In this document: positions 11,874 through 23,954 of the stretch, one piece after another
Numbering within the stretch: the stretch's first letter is position 1
How the letters are laid out: every line of letters begins with the position of its first letter
Assembly: GCF_016808095.1 (NCBI RefSeq)
Contig: NC_068978.1
Span: forward strand, 20,390,806 to 20,454,805
From: Vigna angularis
Lineage: Eukaryota; Streptophyta; Magnoliopsida; Fabales; Fabaceae
Length of the DNA stretch: 64,000 nucleotides
Reading direction: 5' to 3'
Translations under genes and position numbers: made by a program
The notes under the pieces: model-generated
The model's input: only the letters and a program-made list of their open reading frames with translations
Database searches by the model: none
What the model was told of the DNA's origin: nothing

Positions 11874-12668
11874 TCAATCTAGATCTTTGATGTTGGCGTT
11901 CTTCTTTCTTTCATGACACCAACAAAATCTCAGCAGATTCCTAGTCACCAACTTTACTCTCCTAGAATAAGGAGCCTCAATCTCAAAAAGTCCATTTGCT
12001 TTAATATCGTTGATAACCCATAACTTGTTCTTGAATTTCACTGGTTGGCCAAGCTTGGGTTCATTACTTTCCAGCACAAAGTCTTGGTGAACTAATTCTT
12101 CTTTACCTCTATCCTCTTCCTTCAATTTTTGAGAGAAACAATTATGATTCCTCTTGACCAACTTTGCAGCTTGATCAGGTAAACTAGTTACTGAGAAAAC
12201 GTCATCTAGTGCTTTAGGTCTAGCCTATTTTTCTTGAATTGGCTGCACCTCATTGAAGACATTAAAAGTCACCTCTTCATCTTGATCTTTCAATGTTAAA
12301 ACTCCATCATCTACAAGAATTACGACCTTGCCTGTCTTCATGAATGGTCTTCCAAAGATGAGCGGTATCTCTGCATTTTCTCCCATCTCCATCACTACAA
12401 AATCAACTAGGAATTGGAGTTTATCTATCTGAACCACAACATCTTCCACTATACCATAAGGATGCTTGATGGACCTATCTGCCATTTGCAACACCATTCT
12501 TGTGGGTTTGACCTCCAGACCACCAATCTTTTTGAGCAAAGATAGGGGCATCAGGTTGATGGTAGCCCCTAAGTCAACTAGAGCCTTCCCTATATCATGA
12601 TTCCTTATGGTACAAGGGATATTGAAACTTCCCGGATCTTTGAATTTTGGAGGGAAAGTCTTCTGCAT
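11874..12668 (-). pseudogene. Protease and C-terminal conserved domain of element B
   Basis: Minus-strand continuation of gag. 12225-12668 encodes a retropepsin-like domain with ALVDLGATINLMPLS around the catalytic Asp (DLGA as in Athila relatives) and the downstream IPLIFGRPFM flap/ILGR-type motif. A TAG at about 12222 interrupts it. 11874-12161 then encodes a basic domain with KNKLWVINDIKANG and EIEAPYSRRVKLVTR and a terminal Cys-rich CWC. The same tail ends the protein in element A (about 17270-17452). Its function is unknown; it could be a remnant of the integrase C-terminus fused to protease by loss of pol, but that is inference. Confidence 0.8.
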
Positions 12669-12686
12669 AATGGCACTACAATTGCC

Positions 12687-14273
12687 TTACACTTCAATTG
12701 TTTCCTCATCTAAATATTTCTTCTTCTTGTTGAGGAATTGCTTCATGTTCTTAGCATAAACAAGAATTTGCTGTAGTGCTTCAGGCAAGGGCATAATAAT
12801 CACCAATTGCTTGAAGATCTCCATGAAACGCCCAAATTGTTTCTCTTTTTCAGTCTTTGAAAAGATTTTTGGATAAGGAAGGGACTTCTCAATTATTTTC
12901 TCTTTTTTTCTCTCATCCTCTTCTCCTTTCTTTTTCCTCTCATCTTTCTCACCTTCTTTTCTCTCTTTACTCATCTCTTCTTTTTCACTCAACTCAGCTT
13001 TTTCTTTTCTCTCAACTTTTCTCTCTTCCAACCTCTCACTACTTATGCTCATGATAACACTACACTCCTCTTTAGGGTTAACTTCAGTATTAGCCCCAAA
13101 CTGCTTTTCAGATTTCTCCTCAAACTGTTTAGCCAGTTGGCCAACCTGTATCTCCAAATTCCTTATAGCATTTTCAGTGCTCTTAAGATTGGAGATAAAC
13201 ACTTGCATGAACTGTTGAAGTGTCTCTTCTAGCTTTGTAGTTCTTTTAGATAAGGAGGGTTGTTGTTGGCATTGTTGCTGTTGTGGTCTATTGAATTGCC
13301 CAGCTTGCCCTTGACTCATACTTGGGTGAGGTTTCCATCCTTGGTTGTAATTACCTAGACGAAATTAATTACCTTGACCCATAAAATTGACTTTCTCTTG
13401 GGTAACTTTTGGCATATCACATTGATCATTAATATGATCTGCACCACACAACTCACAAAGTTGCTGTTAAACTTGACAAACGTTCTGCAACTCCCTTGAC
13501 AATTGAGAGATTTTCTTCATCAAAGTTTCCAGTTGTTGAGTCATAATCTTATTCTGTACCAGCAAAGCATCTTGAGATTGTAATTGTAGAACACCTTTTT
13601 GTTGCAGTTGAGTTCTTTTACTATGTATCTCATTATCATTTGTAGCCATATTTTCAATCAAATCATAAGCTTCCTCTGAAGTCTTACACTTGATATTACC
13701 TTTATCTGAGGCATCCAACATCAATTTAGTTTGTGAGCTTAGACCTCCAAGGAATAAAATGACTACTGTAGGTTCATCAAAACCCTGAGTAGGCGTCTTT
13801 CTCAACAAGCCTTTAAATCTGTCCCACGCTTGACCTAATGTCTCATCCATGCCCTACCTGAAAGAAGAAATTTCCTGCTTACCCTTGTTTACTTTTGATT
13901 GTGGGAAGTATTTGTTCAAAAACTTTGCAACCACAGCTTGCCACTCAGTAAAACTATTCTCTAGAAAAGAGTTCAACCACATCTTAGCATTGCCTCCCAA
14001 AGAGAAAGGAAAAAAGCTCAATCTAATAACTTCATTTGGCACACCATTGATCTTCACAGTATTGCATATCTCATTGAATGTGGTCAAATGCTCATATGGA
14101 TTTTCATGTGATAATCCATTGAATTGGTTGCTCTTCACCAGTTGAATCAAAGCAGGCTTCATCTCCATATTTGCAGCATTACCCCTCGACCTTGCAATGC
14201 TATTAAAATGATGACGACCAATGACTTTTGCATAATCTGCTAGGGTACGCCTACCATTATGCTTTTCAGCCAT
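12687..14273 (-). pseudogene. gag of element B
   Basis: Minus-strand gag. 13854-14273 (capsid start, MAEKHNGRR) is separated from 13467-13850 by one in-frame TAG. Capsid motifs NPYEHLTTF and FFPFSLGGNAKMWLNS are present. A zinc knuckle CELCGADHINDQC (CX2CX3HX4C) follows near 13420-13460 and is intact. 12687-13319 encodes a Gln-rich then very charged Glu/Lys segment (about residues 85-155), followed by LPYPKIFSKTEKEKQFGRFM leading to protease. Only a few stops break the frame, so B was probably a competent gag-pro source not long ago. Confidence 0.85.
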
Positions 14274-14673
14274 ATTTTCTAGTTCCTGGTCAGATCATTG
14301 AGGTGAAGGCTGTAAAAGAGTCTTAGGAGAAGGGAAAAGTTCTCTAGACGTCCTGTTTCAACTTTTTCTGCTATTGTTGTCCAGACCTGCAAGAAGAGGT
14401 TCAAAGACTTTTGTGCTTCTAGTCCGAATTGTACCCTGCACACACTAGAGAACAAAACACTAGAGCACCCAATTAGTAGTAATAGATAACAAAGATAAAA
14501 TTAAATATAAAACAAAACTTAAAAAAAAAGATAAAATTAAAGACAAAAAGATAAAGTTAAAGATAAAACAAAAATTAAAAACAAAAAGATAAAATTAAAG
14601 ATAAAAAGATAAAATTAAAGATAAAGTCTAATCGGTTAAGAATCACACAAAAGTATAGTTTAAACCACGAGTC

Positions 14674-14689
14674 TCCGGCAACGGCGCCA
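14674..14689 (-). other. Primer-binding site of element B (tRNA-Asp)
   Basis: Minus-strand TGGCGCCGTTGCCGGA lies a few bases inside the 5' LTR and matches the tRNA-Asp 3' end used by Athila/Calypso elements. Confidence 0.9.
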
Positions 14690-14695
14690 AAAACT

Positions 14696-15998
14696 TGTTA
14701 AGATGTCGGAAAGTGTACCGAATCGTATCAAGTAATAATAAATTGTAAGATCAAGTATCGTTTCCCAAGAGACTCATGACACTAGACAATCATGTAATTA
14801 CTTAACTAATTAAGACTTTGAAGAACAATTTTTAGGGTTTTGAATGCAAAGACAAGAAAGTAAATATGAATTCACTTTTGATCCATTGCGGCTAAACACA
14901 AGAATGAGTGGATGATGTTGATAATATGAGATGAGTATGTTGTTGGGGTTTAGATTTCACCATCTTTACTCTCATGCATATATGAATTCTTCTTCTTTAT
15001 TAATTGTTAACATCACTTTTTGAAATACTTTGAACCCGATGTCTCGGCGAAAAAAGCCTATCATTAATTACTAGTTTACAATGTCTTGTCTCCCTAATAA
15101 TTAATTCTGCATTACGAACGAAAGCTTAAGAAGACCAAAACTCATATCCCCATTCCTGAGCAATATTGCTTTTAGGAGAAATTTTCTAGATCTAGATTTC
15201 CTCGTATGTGTCCATATCACGAAAATCAATAATCATGTCATGAATGAGTTAAACATAACAAGCATAGAGCAAAGAAGAATAACCCTAACAATTAATGAAA
15301 GAAGCATATATAAATTGGAATCAATTCAAATACATGAGAGTTTAGAGGTTACATCTTCCCCAACAACAAATAAGGTTTAGTTCTCCATTATCATGGAGAA
15401 ACTACATGTACAATGGAATGGAAGAGATAGAAAAACCCTAGAAACTGAAGAGGAGAGCTCCCACATCCCCAAATCTGCCTCAAAGGGGTGAAAAGTTTGT
15501 TTCTATGCTCAAGCCATCAAGAGATACCAACCCTAGGACGTCCAAGTCATTAAATAGATAAAAAAAAATAATAGAAAACGGGTTCAAGCCCAACACAGTA
15601 GGGCTTAACGCCCTTATTTAGGGCGCCCAGGCGAAACTGCGAGAAAACTGGCGCTCAGCACCCTTGGAAGGGTGCCCAGGCGTGGTGCGGGACTGGATTT
15701 TGCGCTTAGCTCCCCATAGGGGCGCTCACCCTTGGCGGTAGCCTTCCAGAACTCTTTTTTTTGCTGTTTTGCTTGCTTTTATGGCTGATTCAGCTCTATA
15801 GATTGTTGGATATTCTTCCAGGCACATTATTAGCTCCAAAATAAAGGGAATTTAGTGATAAAATAATAAAGTGTAACCTTTACTCAGTTATTCGCAAAAC
15901 TAAAGCAAAAACATGAGCTCAAGCAAGTTTCTAAGTCAAAAAGGGAGCGTTTAGTATCAAAACTATATCACAGATAACTTTATATTCAACCGTTATCA
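14696..15998 (-). repeat. 5' LTR of element B
   Basis: 1303-bp LTR; plus-strand start TGTTAAGATGTCGGA, end CAACCGTTATCA. Followed by the target duplication CAAGC. Homologous to all other LTRs of the A/B family in this window. Confidence 0.92.
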
Positions 15999-16003
15999 CA
16001 AGC

Positions 16004-17452
16004 TGGGTCATTTAATAGACCATCACAATAGCAATACCAACCACAACCGTCCTTATCTGACAGGACTTCAAATCTAGAGGACACACTTCAACAATTCATG
16101 TGAGTGTCCATCTCCAGTCATAAAAGCAAAGAAGCTGCCATTAGAAATTTAGAGATACAGGTTGGTCAACTAGTTAAGAAGTTGGAGGAGAAATCTGAGA
16201 AGACTTTTGGGGCTGATACTGAAGTTAGCCCTAAGGAGGAATGTAATGTCATTATGACTAGAAGCGACAAGATGTTAGATGAGAGAAAAATTGAGATAAA
16301 AGTGAAAGATGAGTTGAGTGAAAAAGAAGAGCTGAATGAAGAGAGAAAAGAAGAGGCTGAGAAAAAGAAAGAAAGTTATGAGGGGAGAAAAAGAAAGAAG
16401 AAGAGGATGAGAGAAAAAATGAAAAACAATAGAGAAACCCCTTCCTTACCCAAAAAGTTATTCAAGGAAGGAAAAAGAGAAGCAATTTGGGGTTTCATGG
16501 ATACCTTCAAGAAATTGAAGATTACTATACCCTTGACTGAAGCACTGTAACAAATTCCTACTTATGCTAAATGCTTGAATCAATTTCTCACTAAAAAGAA
16601 GAAATATCTAGATGAAGAAACAATTGAAGTGTAGGGTAATTGCAGTGCCATTATGCAGAAAACTCTCCCTCCAAAATTTAAAGATCCGGGAAGTTTCACT
16701 ATCCCTTGCACCATTGGGAATCATGATATAGGGAAGGGCTCTAGTTGACTTAGGGGCTAGCATGAATCTGATGCCCGTATCTATGCTCAAGAAGATTTGT
16801 GGTCTTGAGGTCAAACCTACAAGAATGATCTTGCAAATGGAAGACAAATCCATCAAGCATCCTTATGGTGTAGTGGAAGATGTTGTGATCTAGATTGAGA
16901 AACTCAAATTCGCAGTTGATTTTGTAGTAATGGAAATGGGGGAAGATGTAGAGACCCCTCTCATTCTTGGAAGACCATTCATGAAGACATCTAAGGTTGT
17001 CATTCATGTAGATGATGGAGTTTTAACGTTTAAAGATCAATATGAAGATGTGACTTTTAATGTCTTCAATGATGTGCATCCAATTCAAGTAAAACAGACT
17101 AGTTCTAAAACAACAGATGAAGTACTATTAGTGACTAGTCTACCTGATCAAGTTGTTAAATTGGTCAAGAGGAGCCATAATTGTTTGTCCCCAAAATTGA
17201 AGAAAGATGATGGAGATAAGGAAGAGAAACTAGTTCACCAAGATTCTATGCTGGAAAATAATGAACCCTACTCTGGCAAACCAGTGAAACTCAAGAACAA
17301 ATTATGGGTTATCAAGACTATCAAAGCAAGGAGTTCTTGAGATTGAGGCTCCTTATTCTAGGAGAGTAAAGCTGGTGACTAGGAAGATGCTAAGATTATG
17401 TTGGTGTGATGAAAGAAACAAGCCCGCCAATATTAAAATTCCAAATTGAGCA
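16004..17452 (+). pseudogene. gag C-terminus, protease and tail domain of element A
   Basis: Resumption of element A coding after the nested insertion. 16104-16550 encodes the conserved IRNLEIQVGQLVKKLEEKSE stretch and the charged spacer. A retropepsin region follows (about 16640-17100) with the DLGA motif, but a 1-base insertion near 16737 shifts the frame just before the active site. From 16930 the frame reads VVMEMGEDVETPLILGRPFM and on to KNKLWVIKTIKA, then a second frameshift near 17335 before EIEAPYSRRVKLVTRKMLRLC. No polymerase domains follow. Not translatable as one protein. Confidence 0.85.
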
Positions 17453-17599
17453 TAGTGGTGTCAAGCTAATGACGTTAAACAAGCGCTTACTGGGAGGCAA
17501 CCCAGTTTTCTAAACCCTTCTTTTTAGTTTATTTAATTGTGCGGTTTTGATTTGATTTTGCTTTGAGTGTTTTTGTGTTTTTAGGTTATATGCTGCTTA

Positions 17600-17780
17600 T
17601 CCCAGACTTCGGTGCATTTCACTTGATGAGTTCATCACTCGCATGTCTTGGCTTAGGGACCAGGCCCAAGCTAGTGGAGGAGGTGACATGTTTGGAGCCG
17701 AAGCTATGGCAGAGGATGATGAGGATGATTTGGAGGAAGATTCGGATGCCTTTGAGGGGAGTGATGACAACATCTCCTGA
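17600..17780 (+). pseudogene. Short acidic ORF near the 3' end of element A
   Basis: Frame ending at TGA 17778-17780 reads ISLDEFITRMSWLRDQAQ, then a Gly-rich and strongly acidic tail (DDEDDLEEDSD). The composition is unlike the surrounding non-coding DNA and resembles accessory C-terminal segments of Athila-type polyproteins; function unknown. It is absent from element B. Confidence 0.45.
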
Positions 17781-19058
17781 TGTTGTGTTTTGTGTTATTT
17801 TTATGCGTGTTTGAATTGTGTTTATTTTGTTTTTAATTTCAGTTTGAGCTATGTACTTGGTTAAATGGATAGTGGCTACAAAGGTTTGGTGTGAAATGAT
17901 AAATTGTTTGATTGTGAGAAGTAAGATTATCTTGTGTTTGCCTTATTGAATTGTGATTGATGTTGAGATAATGATTGGTTTAGCTCTTAAGCACAGATGG
18001 TGGTTGCTCATAGTTGTTTAAGACAGATGCATGGTTTCAATTATGATTAATGTGCTTGGCATAATGCTTATCAAATTTTGGAACCTTGAATTAACTTGTG
18101 AGAGGTTGGGCTCTAGAGTTTATTGTTGAATGCTATTGCTTTGGAATCACAATTGATTTTGCCTGAGTTTTGCTATTGAACTATTTGCTTGTTTGTTAGA
18201 AATGATTAAGGCCATATGTTCTTATCCCTTATAAGCCAATGCCAAAATTTTAACCCAAAAATTTGTTTTATCCTTTGAACCTTGAGCTGAATGTGAAAAA
18301 CACCTTTGAAATCCTTGCCTTGAGTTGAGTAGAGTATGCATGTATGGTATAGGAGAATGGTTCAAGTTTGGGGTTGTTAAAAGAAAATGAAAAAGAGCAT
18401 TAAGTAAAGTAAGAAAAGAAAGAAAAGCAAGAGAAGAAAGAAAGAAGAAGAGAAGGATGAATTCAATGAATAAAAGTTGGGATTAAGTTTAAAATTCTCA
18501 AGTGAAAAGTAGAAAGAGAGATTAAAGTTAAATTATGAAGTAAATTGTTCACTCTCTTAACTCAAGGAACTTTGTTGTCCAGAAAAAACAAGTTTTCTTC
18601 TTAGCCCAGCCACAATACAAGTCTTAAAAAGTCCTTGTGATGATAACTTGCTTGTGAATGTGTTTGATGTTGTTTAAATGAAAGGCAAAGTTGATTTGTG
18701 TGATATTGTAATGGTAGAGTGAAAGAGACACCTCACTATACACATGTGAGCTTGAGTGAAACACTTTCTTTGGTGAGGAATGGTTCCATGCACTATAGGA
18801 TAACATTTTGCTTGGTTGTTGATCACTCATAAGGCCTTTGCATCAGTTGTGTATTCTTTGTTATATGAGCACCATAGTTGAAGCTTGATTGGCTAAGACA
18901 TCATTATATCTTGATTGATCTTTCTATGATGGGACGACATGAGTAATTACTTGTCTTAGAAGAAAATTCTTTTTGGTGTGCTAGACAATTGTAGTATGAC
19001 TATTTTTAAGCCAGGTTACATTTTGCTTGAGGACAAGCAAAGTTTCAAGTTTGGGGTG
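17781..19058 (+). other. Non-coding 3' region and polypurine tract of element A
   Basis: Matches 10065-11420 of element B in reverse complement. Ends with the polypurine tract AAGTTTGGGGTG directly before the 3' LTR. No coding potential seen. Confidence 0.7.
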
Positions 19059-20182
19059 TGATAACGCAAGGACGCCTGGTTGCCCTCTTTAGGGGCTCTC
19101 AATGCTAGTGGTCACACAAGGATGCCTGCTTGCCCTCTTCTGGGGTGCTCAGCGGAGAAGGCCATGCAACCACACCTGGTTGCTGTTCTCTACAGTGTTG
19201 AGCGCTAGTTACACCCACCGCAGGACGCTTGGTTGCCCTCAGCTAGGGCGTTGAGCACCACTCTTCGCGCAGGCTAGCCTGGTTGGCCCCAGCTGGGTTG
19301 TTGAGCGTTGGTGACGTGGGCCTATGTGATACTTTGGATCTATTTAAAGGTTTTTGCGCATTAGGGTTCACATCTTTGGACGGTTGAAGCACAAAAATAC
19401 TATTTTCGACCCTTTGGAGGAAGAGTGGGAATGCAAGAACTTTCCTTTTCTCTTTCTAGGGTTTATATCTCATTTACATTCTTTCATTGTAAGCCAATGT
19501 TCTCCATGACAGTGGAAAGCTAAAATCATTTGTTGTTGGGGAAAGATGTAACCTCTGAACTTCATGTATTTGAACATGTTTTAAATATTTTATGCTTCTT
19601 TCATTGAATGTTGGTGATTTTCTCCTATTCTTAATGCTTGTTATGTTTTGGCCATTCATAGCTTGATGATTGAATTTCTTTGTTATTGGGAAATACTTAA
19701 GAACCATGATATGGAGGATTTCACCTAAAGGAAATATTATCTAGGGATAGAAATAAGACCTTTAGTTGTCTTAAGCTTCTTTTCTTAAAGCGGAATTTGT
19801 TATTAGGGTTTTCAAGGGATTGTTGTTTAATAATCAAGGCTAGACTTTTTACGCCAGGGGATTGGGTTCTAAGTAATTTTGAAAGTGACATTAGCATTCC
19901 AACGAAGAAGATGAGTTCTAATATGCATGGAAGTGAAGTAGGTAAAATCTAACCCCAACAACATCATCATCTCATATAATCTCAATACCATTCATTCATT
20001 CTTGTTTTAGCTTCAAAAGATCAATTTACATTCAAGTTATTATGTTTACTTTTATTGCATTCAAATTTCATTCAATGGAATCATTCTTTAGTCTTAATAA
20101 GTTAAGGTATTATACGATTGTTTGGTGTCACGGGTCTCTTGGGAAACGATACTTGGTCTTACCATTTTATATTACTTGATAC
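19059..20182 (+). repeat. 3' LTR of element A (deleted and truncated)
   Basis: Starts TGATAACG, then jumps to CAAGGACGCC, which lies about 300 bp inside the 5' LTR, so an internal deletion has occurred. It matches the 5' LTR from there to TTGATACGA, then stops ~30 bp short of the LTR end and joins CACTA coding sequence directly. The GC-rich repeat block is shorter and more mutated here (19068-19310). Confidence 0.85.
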
Positions 20183-20659
20183 GACAACTTCATCCACCAA
20201 GACCTTGACCTCATATTCTCCTAGCTCCACGCTATGCACTACAATGGCTGCCTCATAGACTATGCCACGAGCCACTAGCATGGTCCAGGTAGGAGAGAGA
20301 ATATATAGGTGACATGGACGAGTGACGTCCATGTCGTCCCCTTGGGCACCGACATCTAAGCAACTTCCTTTGCCGCTTCTACCTGTCAAATTAAATGTTA
20401 GGCTATACAAAAAGTAAATTATTAAACAAAAATGATTATTAAGTTTACCTGTAGTGGGCACAACAAGTTTCCGCTACAGGAGATGGCGTAGGACGCATGC
20501 CATAATGCTCAAACTGCTGCTGGAACTGGCGCGTAACCATTTCAGCAACTTCATCATACAACTTTGCCTGGACCTTCTTTGTGATCTCCTGCATGATCTC
20601 TTTTCTGATGTCCTGCTTCATCTTTTCTTCAAACTCTTTACTTAATCTGTGTGAAGATG
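20183..20659 (-). pseudogene. CACTA (Ptta/En/Spm) transposon protein fragment, downstream part
   Basis: Minus-strand exon 20455-20659 encodes a charged coiled-coil with KEIMQEITKKVQAKLYDEV. After an intron (about 20390-20454) comes a stretch with PCHLYILSPTWTMLVARGIV and EYEVKVLVDEVV. This is the plant transposase Ptta/En/Spm family pattern (short acidic CELYV...VARG-Y...VKV.VDEV block). It ends abruptly at the truncated LTR of element A. It continues the gene at 22755-23468, from which it is separated by the insertion at 20660-22748. Confidence 0.8.
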
Positions 20660-22748
20660 TGTAACATCCCGTAATCTCACACTTGATAATTCATAATTGA
20701 TATATTGTAGCATTACATTTAAGGTAACATCCCTTAATCTCACACTTGATAATTCATAGTTGATATATATATGTTTTAAACTCAGATTTCAACAATAAAC
20801 TCATAAATATAACTCGAATTCTTCTAATTTATTCTTCTATCTCTTTCTTCATTGACACTGAATCAGACGACATTCCTCCATCTGCTCCCGTATAACGAAT
20901 TATACGATCATCGCACATACACAAACACAAACAAGTAAGGTGAGCTAACATGCAACCAATCATTTATAAATCATGCATAATTACTTTGATACACTAAACA
21001 AACCTCATATAATAATTATGTCAGACACCCTCATACCATGATACAACAATCGCATCATAGATACTCATCCATTACTTTGATACACTCAACAAACCTCATA
21101 TAATAATTATGTCAGACACCCTCATACCATCATACAACAATCGCATCATAGATACTCATACCATCATACAACATTCGCATCATAGATACTCATCCCATAT
21201 TACCACAATTACTAATAGACACTCATCCCACAATACTTAATAGACACTCATTCCACAATACTCAATAGACACTCATTCCACAATACCCAATAGACACTCA
21301 TTCCACAATACCCAATAGACACTCATTCCGATGATATGTTGATGAGCGGTCACGGGAGGTTATGCACTTGTGATGACTTCTACTTTTTCTTACAAATACA
21401 CTTCCAAAATACTCCATACCATCCACAAGGTTAGTCCTCAACACTATGTCCAAAACCGGCACATAGACCAGGACCTCTTGCCCCTCTCACCACATAATTC
21501 ATCCTTCTCTACTTGAGACTGAATGATTTTTAGAGTATCAGGATAACCTCCAACTACAGGACCCTCAACATCAACATATACACAAATACCATATCATTAC
21601 TGAATCTCTCCATGAGACTCATACCATGCTCATATTCCTCAACTCACATTATACCCTTACAAAATCTCCCCATAATACTCCTATCATGTTCAGATGCATA
21701 AATTCAAATCCAATAAAATCCAATCATCGCATAAATCATACAAAATGAATATATCACAAAATAAATTAACAATACTAAAATATCAAGATAAATGGTCACC
21801 GGAGAAGAATCAAATGTTTGATGAATCAAACTCACCATAAACGCCAGTACATATGACTAGTCACAACTTACTGGATTTGACCAGGGCTGCTCTATGATCA
21901 GGGATGTACCAACTTCGATTTTTAAGATTCCTCTATCCTACCATCACAATTATAATTCATAATTCCATATCTACCACAATAACATGAATTCATCAGAAAT
22001 TTTCATTCCAACAAGATATATTGCACAATAATTTAACAATACATAATCTGTTCAACAAGATTTAAGTTAAAAACTTGTCAGTAGACTTCCAGGAAAGAAA
22101 GGTGCGTCACAATGGACAATTTAAGTACCAAGTCTTTCCTTAGCCAAAGTGTTCCTCAACTAGTTTTAACAAATTTCTTATTTACAGATTCAAAACAACA
22201 ACATATAATATTAACACAGAAATTCAATATAGATAGATATATAACAAGCACCTATGTTTTTCATTAATAGTATTCACACAAAATTTCAAGACATGAATAG
22301 TAATAAAACAATAGTAAATCATAATATAAAAGCTTAGAAAGGTTAGCTCCCCTACCTCTATTCCAGACTTAATCTCTTGCTCAAAATTTGTTTCCCCGAA
22401 AACCCTCTAAAACCTCTACTCTTCTTGCAACTAAAAATTTCTTAATATTATTTAATATTATTTATTATTTTATTATTTTAATATTATTTATTATTTTAAT
22501 ATTTTAATCACCACTTGACATATTGGATCCCTCAATAATGCCTTCAAACCTAGAGTGCGTTATCCACTATCAATATTTTAATTTTTTATTTTATTTATTT
22601 ATTTATTTTTTATTTTTTTAAAAGAAAAAGGTAGAAAAGAGTTTGAACCCATGTTCTTGAAATCCCCACAATTTTCTACCATTTAAGCTACCAAAATTTC
22701 TTATTTAGCTTTCCACATTTTATAAATTTATTATATTTTCCATTCACA
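20660..22748. mobile_element. Solo-LTR-like repeat, TGTAACATCCC family, copy 2
   Basis: 2089-bp non-coding block starting TGTAACATCCCGTAATC and ending CCATTCACA, flanked by perfect AAGATG duplications (20654-20659 and 22749-22754). Removing it and one AAGATG rejoins the CACTA reading frame exactly. Contains short tandem repeats (AATAGACACTCATTCCACAA units at 21225-21330; a duplicated ~60-bp block at 20985-21130). No PBS, PPT or coding sequence, so a solo LTR is the simplest reading; a 6-bp rather than 5-bp duplication is slightly unusual. Confidence 0.8.
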
Positions 22749-22754
22749 AAGATG

Positions 22755-23468
22755 GACGCGAGGAAGACCCAAAGAACTGTCGTATGCCTATGTCAGTCCC
22801 AACAGCACGCACCCATCTTGGGTGCTCAAGTCATCCAATAGCTGTGACAAGAATATCCTAACGACCTTCTTGTGTGAATTGACCTTGGGAGCTCTGCTCA
22901 ACCAAGGAGTCCTGTAACATAACAAAACTTCAAAATTATTTGAAAGATCTATGTAATATATATAACAAAATAAGAGAAATGACATCTTACAATTCTTTCT
23001 GATATCTCTCTGGCAGTGTCGGAAGTTTAGGAGCCCGATGATCTTATACGGGCTAACTTTCACTTCTCGTGCCGAGATGGTGGTGAAGGAGGAGGAGGAG
23101 GTTCACCATCCTCAGAAAATGGAAGTTTACTATCTGACTTCTGCTTCATTATTTTTTCCCCAAGCTTCCTGTATCCACCACGAGATAGTAGGTGTGGATT
23201 TTTATTCTTAGCACTTATACCCTATGCTTTTGACCTTGTTTCCTGTGACAAAATGAAACAATTGTTATGATATAAAATTATGAATGATGAATTGAATGAT
23301 TTTACCTACACTTACCTGCCACGATTCGGATGCAACCTCTGACCTTTGCTGTGAACGCATTTTGAACCAGCAAAACAACCAGCAAAGGTCAGAGGTGGTA
23401 GGACCATTTTGAACGCAACCCCTCCTTCGAGGGACCAAAAGAGGTATTAAGTTTTTTTTTTACTAGTG
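22755..23468 (-). pseudogene. CACTA (Ptta/En/Spm) transposon protein fragment and 5' terminus
   Basis: Minus-strand fragments include NPHLLSRGGYRKLGEKIMKQ, a Pro-rich PPPPPSPPSRHEK and (in the next exon, with in-frame stops) DSLVEQSSQGQFTQEGR. These are signature blocks of the legume Ptta/En/Spm transposon protein. The terminus is visible on the right: TTTTTTTTTTACTAGTG ends at 23468, that is CACTAGTAAAAAA read from the element. GTA follows. Several stops show that the gene is dead. Confidence 0.8.
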
Positions 23469-23954
23469 GTAGATTGCTGAAGCAAATTTATCACTAATAT
23501 TGTTGTTTCGAAAGTCGACATTTTTTTTATCTTTAGAATATTGCGAAAATTTCGATTTTTTTAATTTTTGTTTAATGTCAAAATTATTGCTAAAGTTTTT
23601 CTTGTAACATCAGCTGTGAATATTCCTGTTACAGTAAGTGAAAATATTTTTGTTCGACATATTTCTAGAACTTTTATTTTCATAATTTGAGAACATTACC
23701 ATTTTTTCCACAACAAATGTAAATTGTAATACTAGTATAGCGTTATGGATTCTGATCCATCCATTCCTTTGACACAGATAAAGTAGACAATTTAACGGTT
23801 GATAATTTCATTTTTATCACACTAATATTTTATCATAAATATTTTTTGTAGTGAATTCAAATAACAGAAAAATAATCTGATATCAACGACTAAGGTGAAT
23901 ATTAGAATTTTAATAATATAAATAAGTTCTTGACATACTTTAACAATGTAACAT
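23469..23954. other. Intergenic spacer
   Basis: AT-rich sequence between the CACTA terminus and the phytocyanin 3' end. Nothing recognisable besides the probable 3' UTR of the phytocyanin on the minus strand. Confidence 0.5.

Larger units (their letters stand above)
8775..15998 (-). mobile_element. Element B: non-autonomous Athila/Calypso-like retrotransposon nested in element A
   Basis: 7.2-kb element in reverse orientation with paired LTRs (right, 5': 14696-15998; left, 3': 8775-10064), a tRNA-Asp primer site, gag, protease and a long non-coding 3' region. The ends are TG...CA. The flanks are CAAGA (8770-8774) and CAAGC (15999-16003), a 5-bp target duplication with one later substitution. 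Deleting B and one flank restores the reading frame of element A across the junction, which proves the nesting. Like A it has no RT, RNase H or integrase core. Confidence 0.93.
6009..20182 (+). mobile_element. Element A: non-autonomous Athila/Calypso-like LTR retrotransposon (split by element B)
   Basis: Ty3/gypsy element on the plus strand. Parts in order: 5' LTR (6009-7460), tRNA-Asp-type primer site, gag (7605-8769), insertion of element B (8775-15998), rest of gag and protease (16004-17452), acidic tail ORF, polypurine tract (19046-19058) and 3' LTR (19059-20182). The protease active site is of the DLGA type typical of the Athila group. No reverse transcriptase, RNase H or integrase core is present between protease and 3' LTR, and element B lacks them too, so the family probably uses enzymes supplied in trans. 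The 3' LTR has an internal deletion near its start and lacks its last ~30 bp, so the target duplication cannot be checked. Confidence 0.85.
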
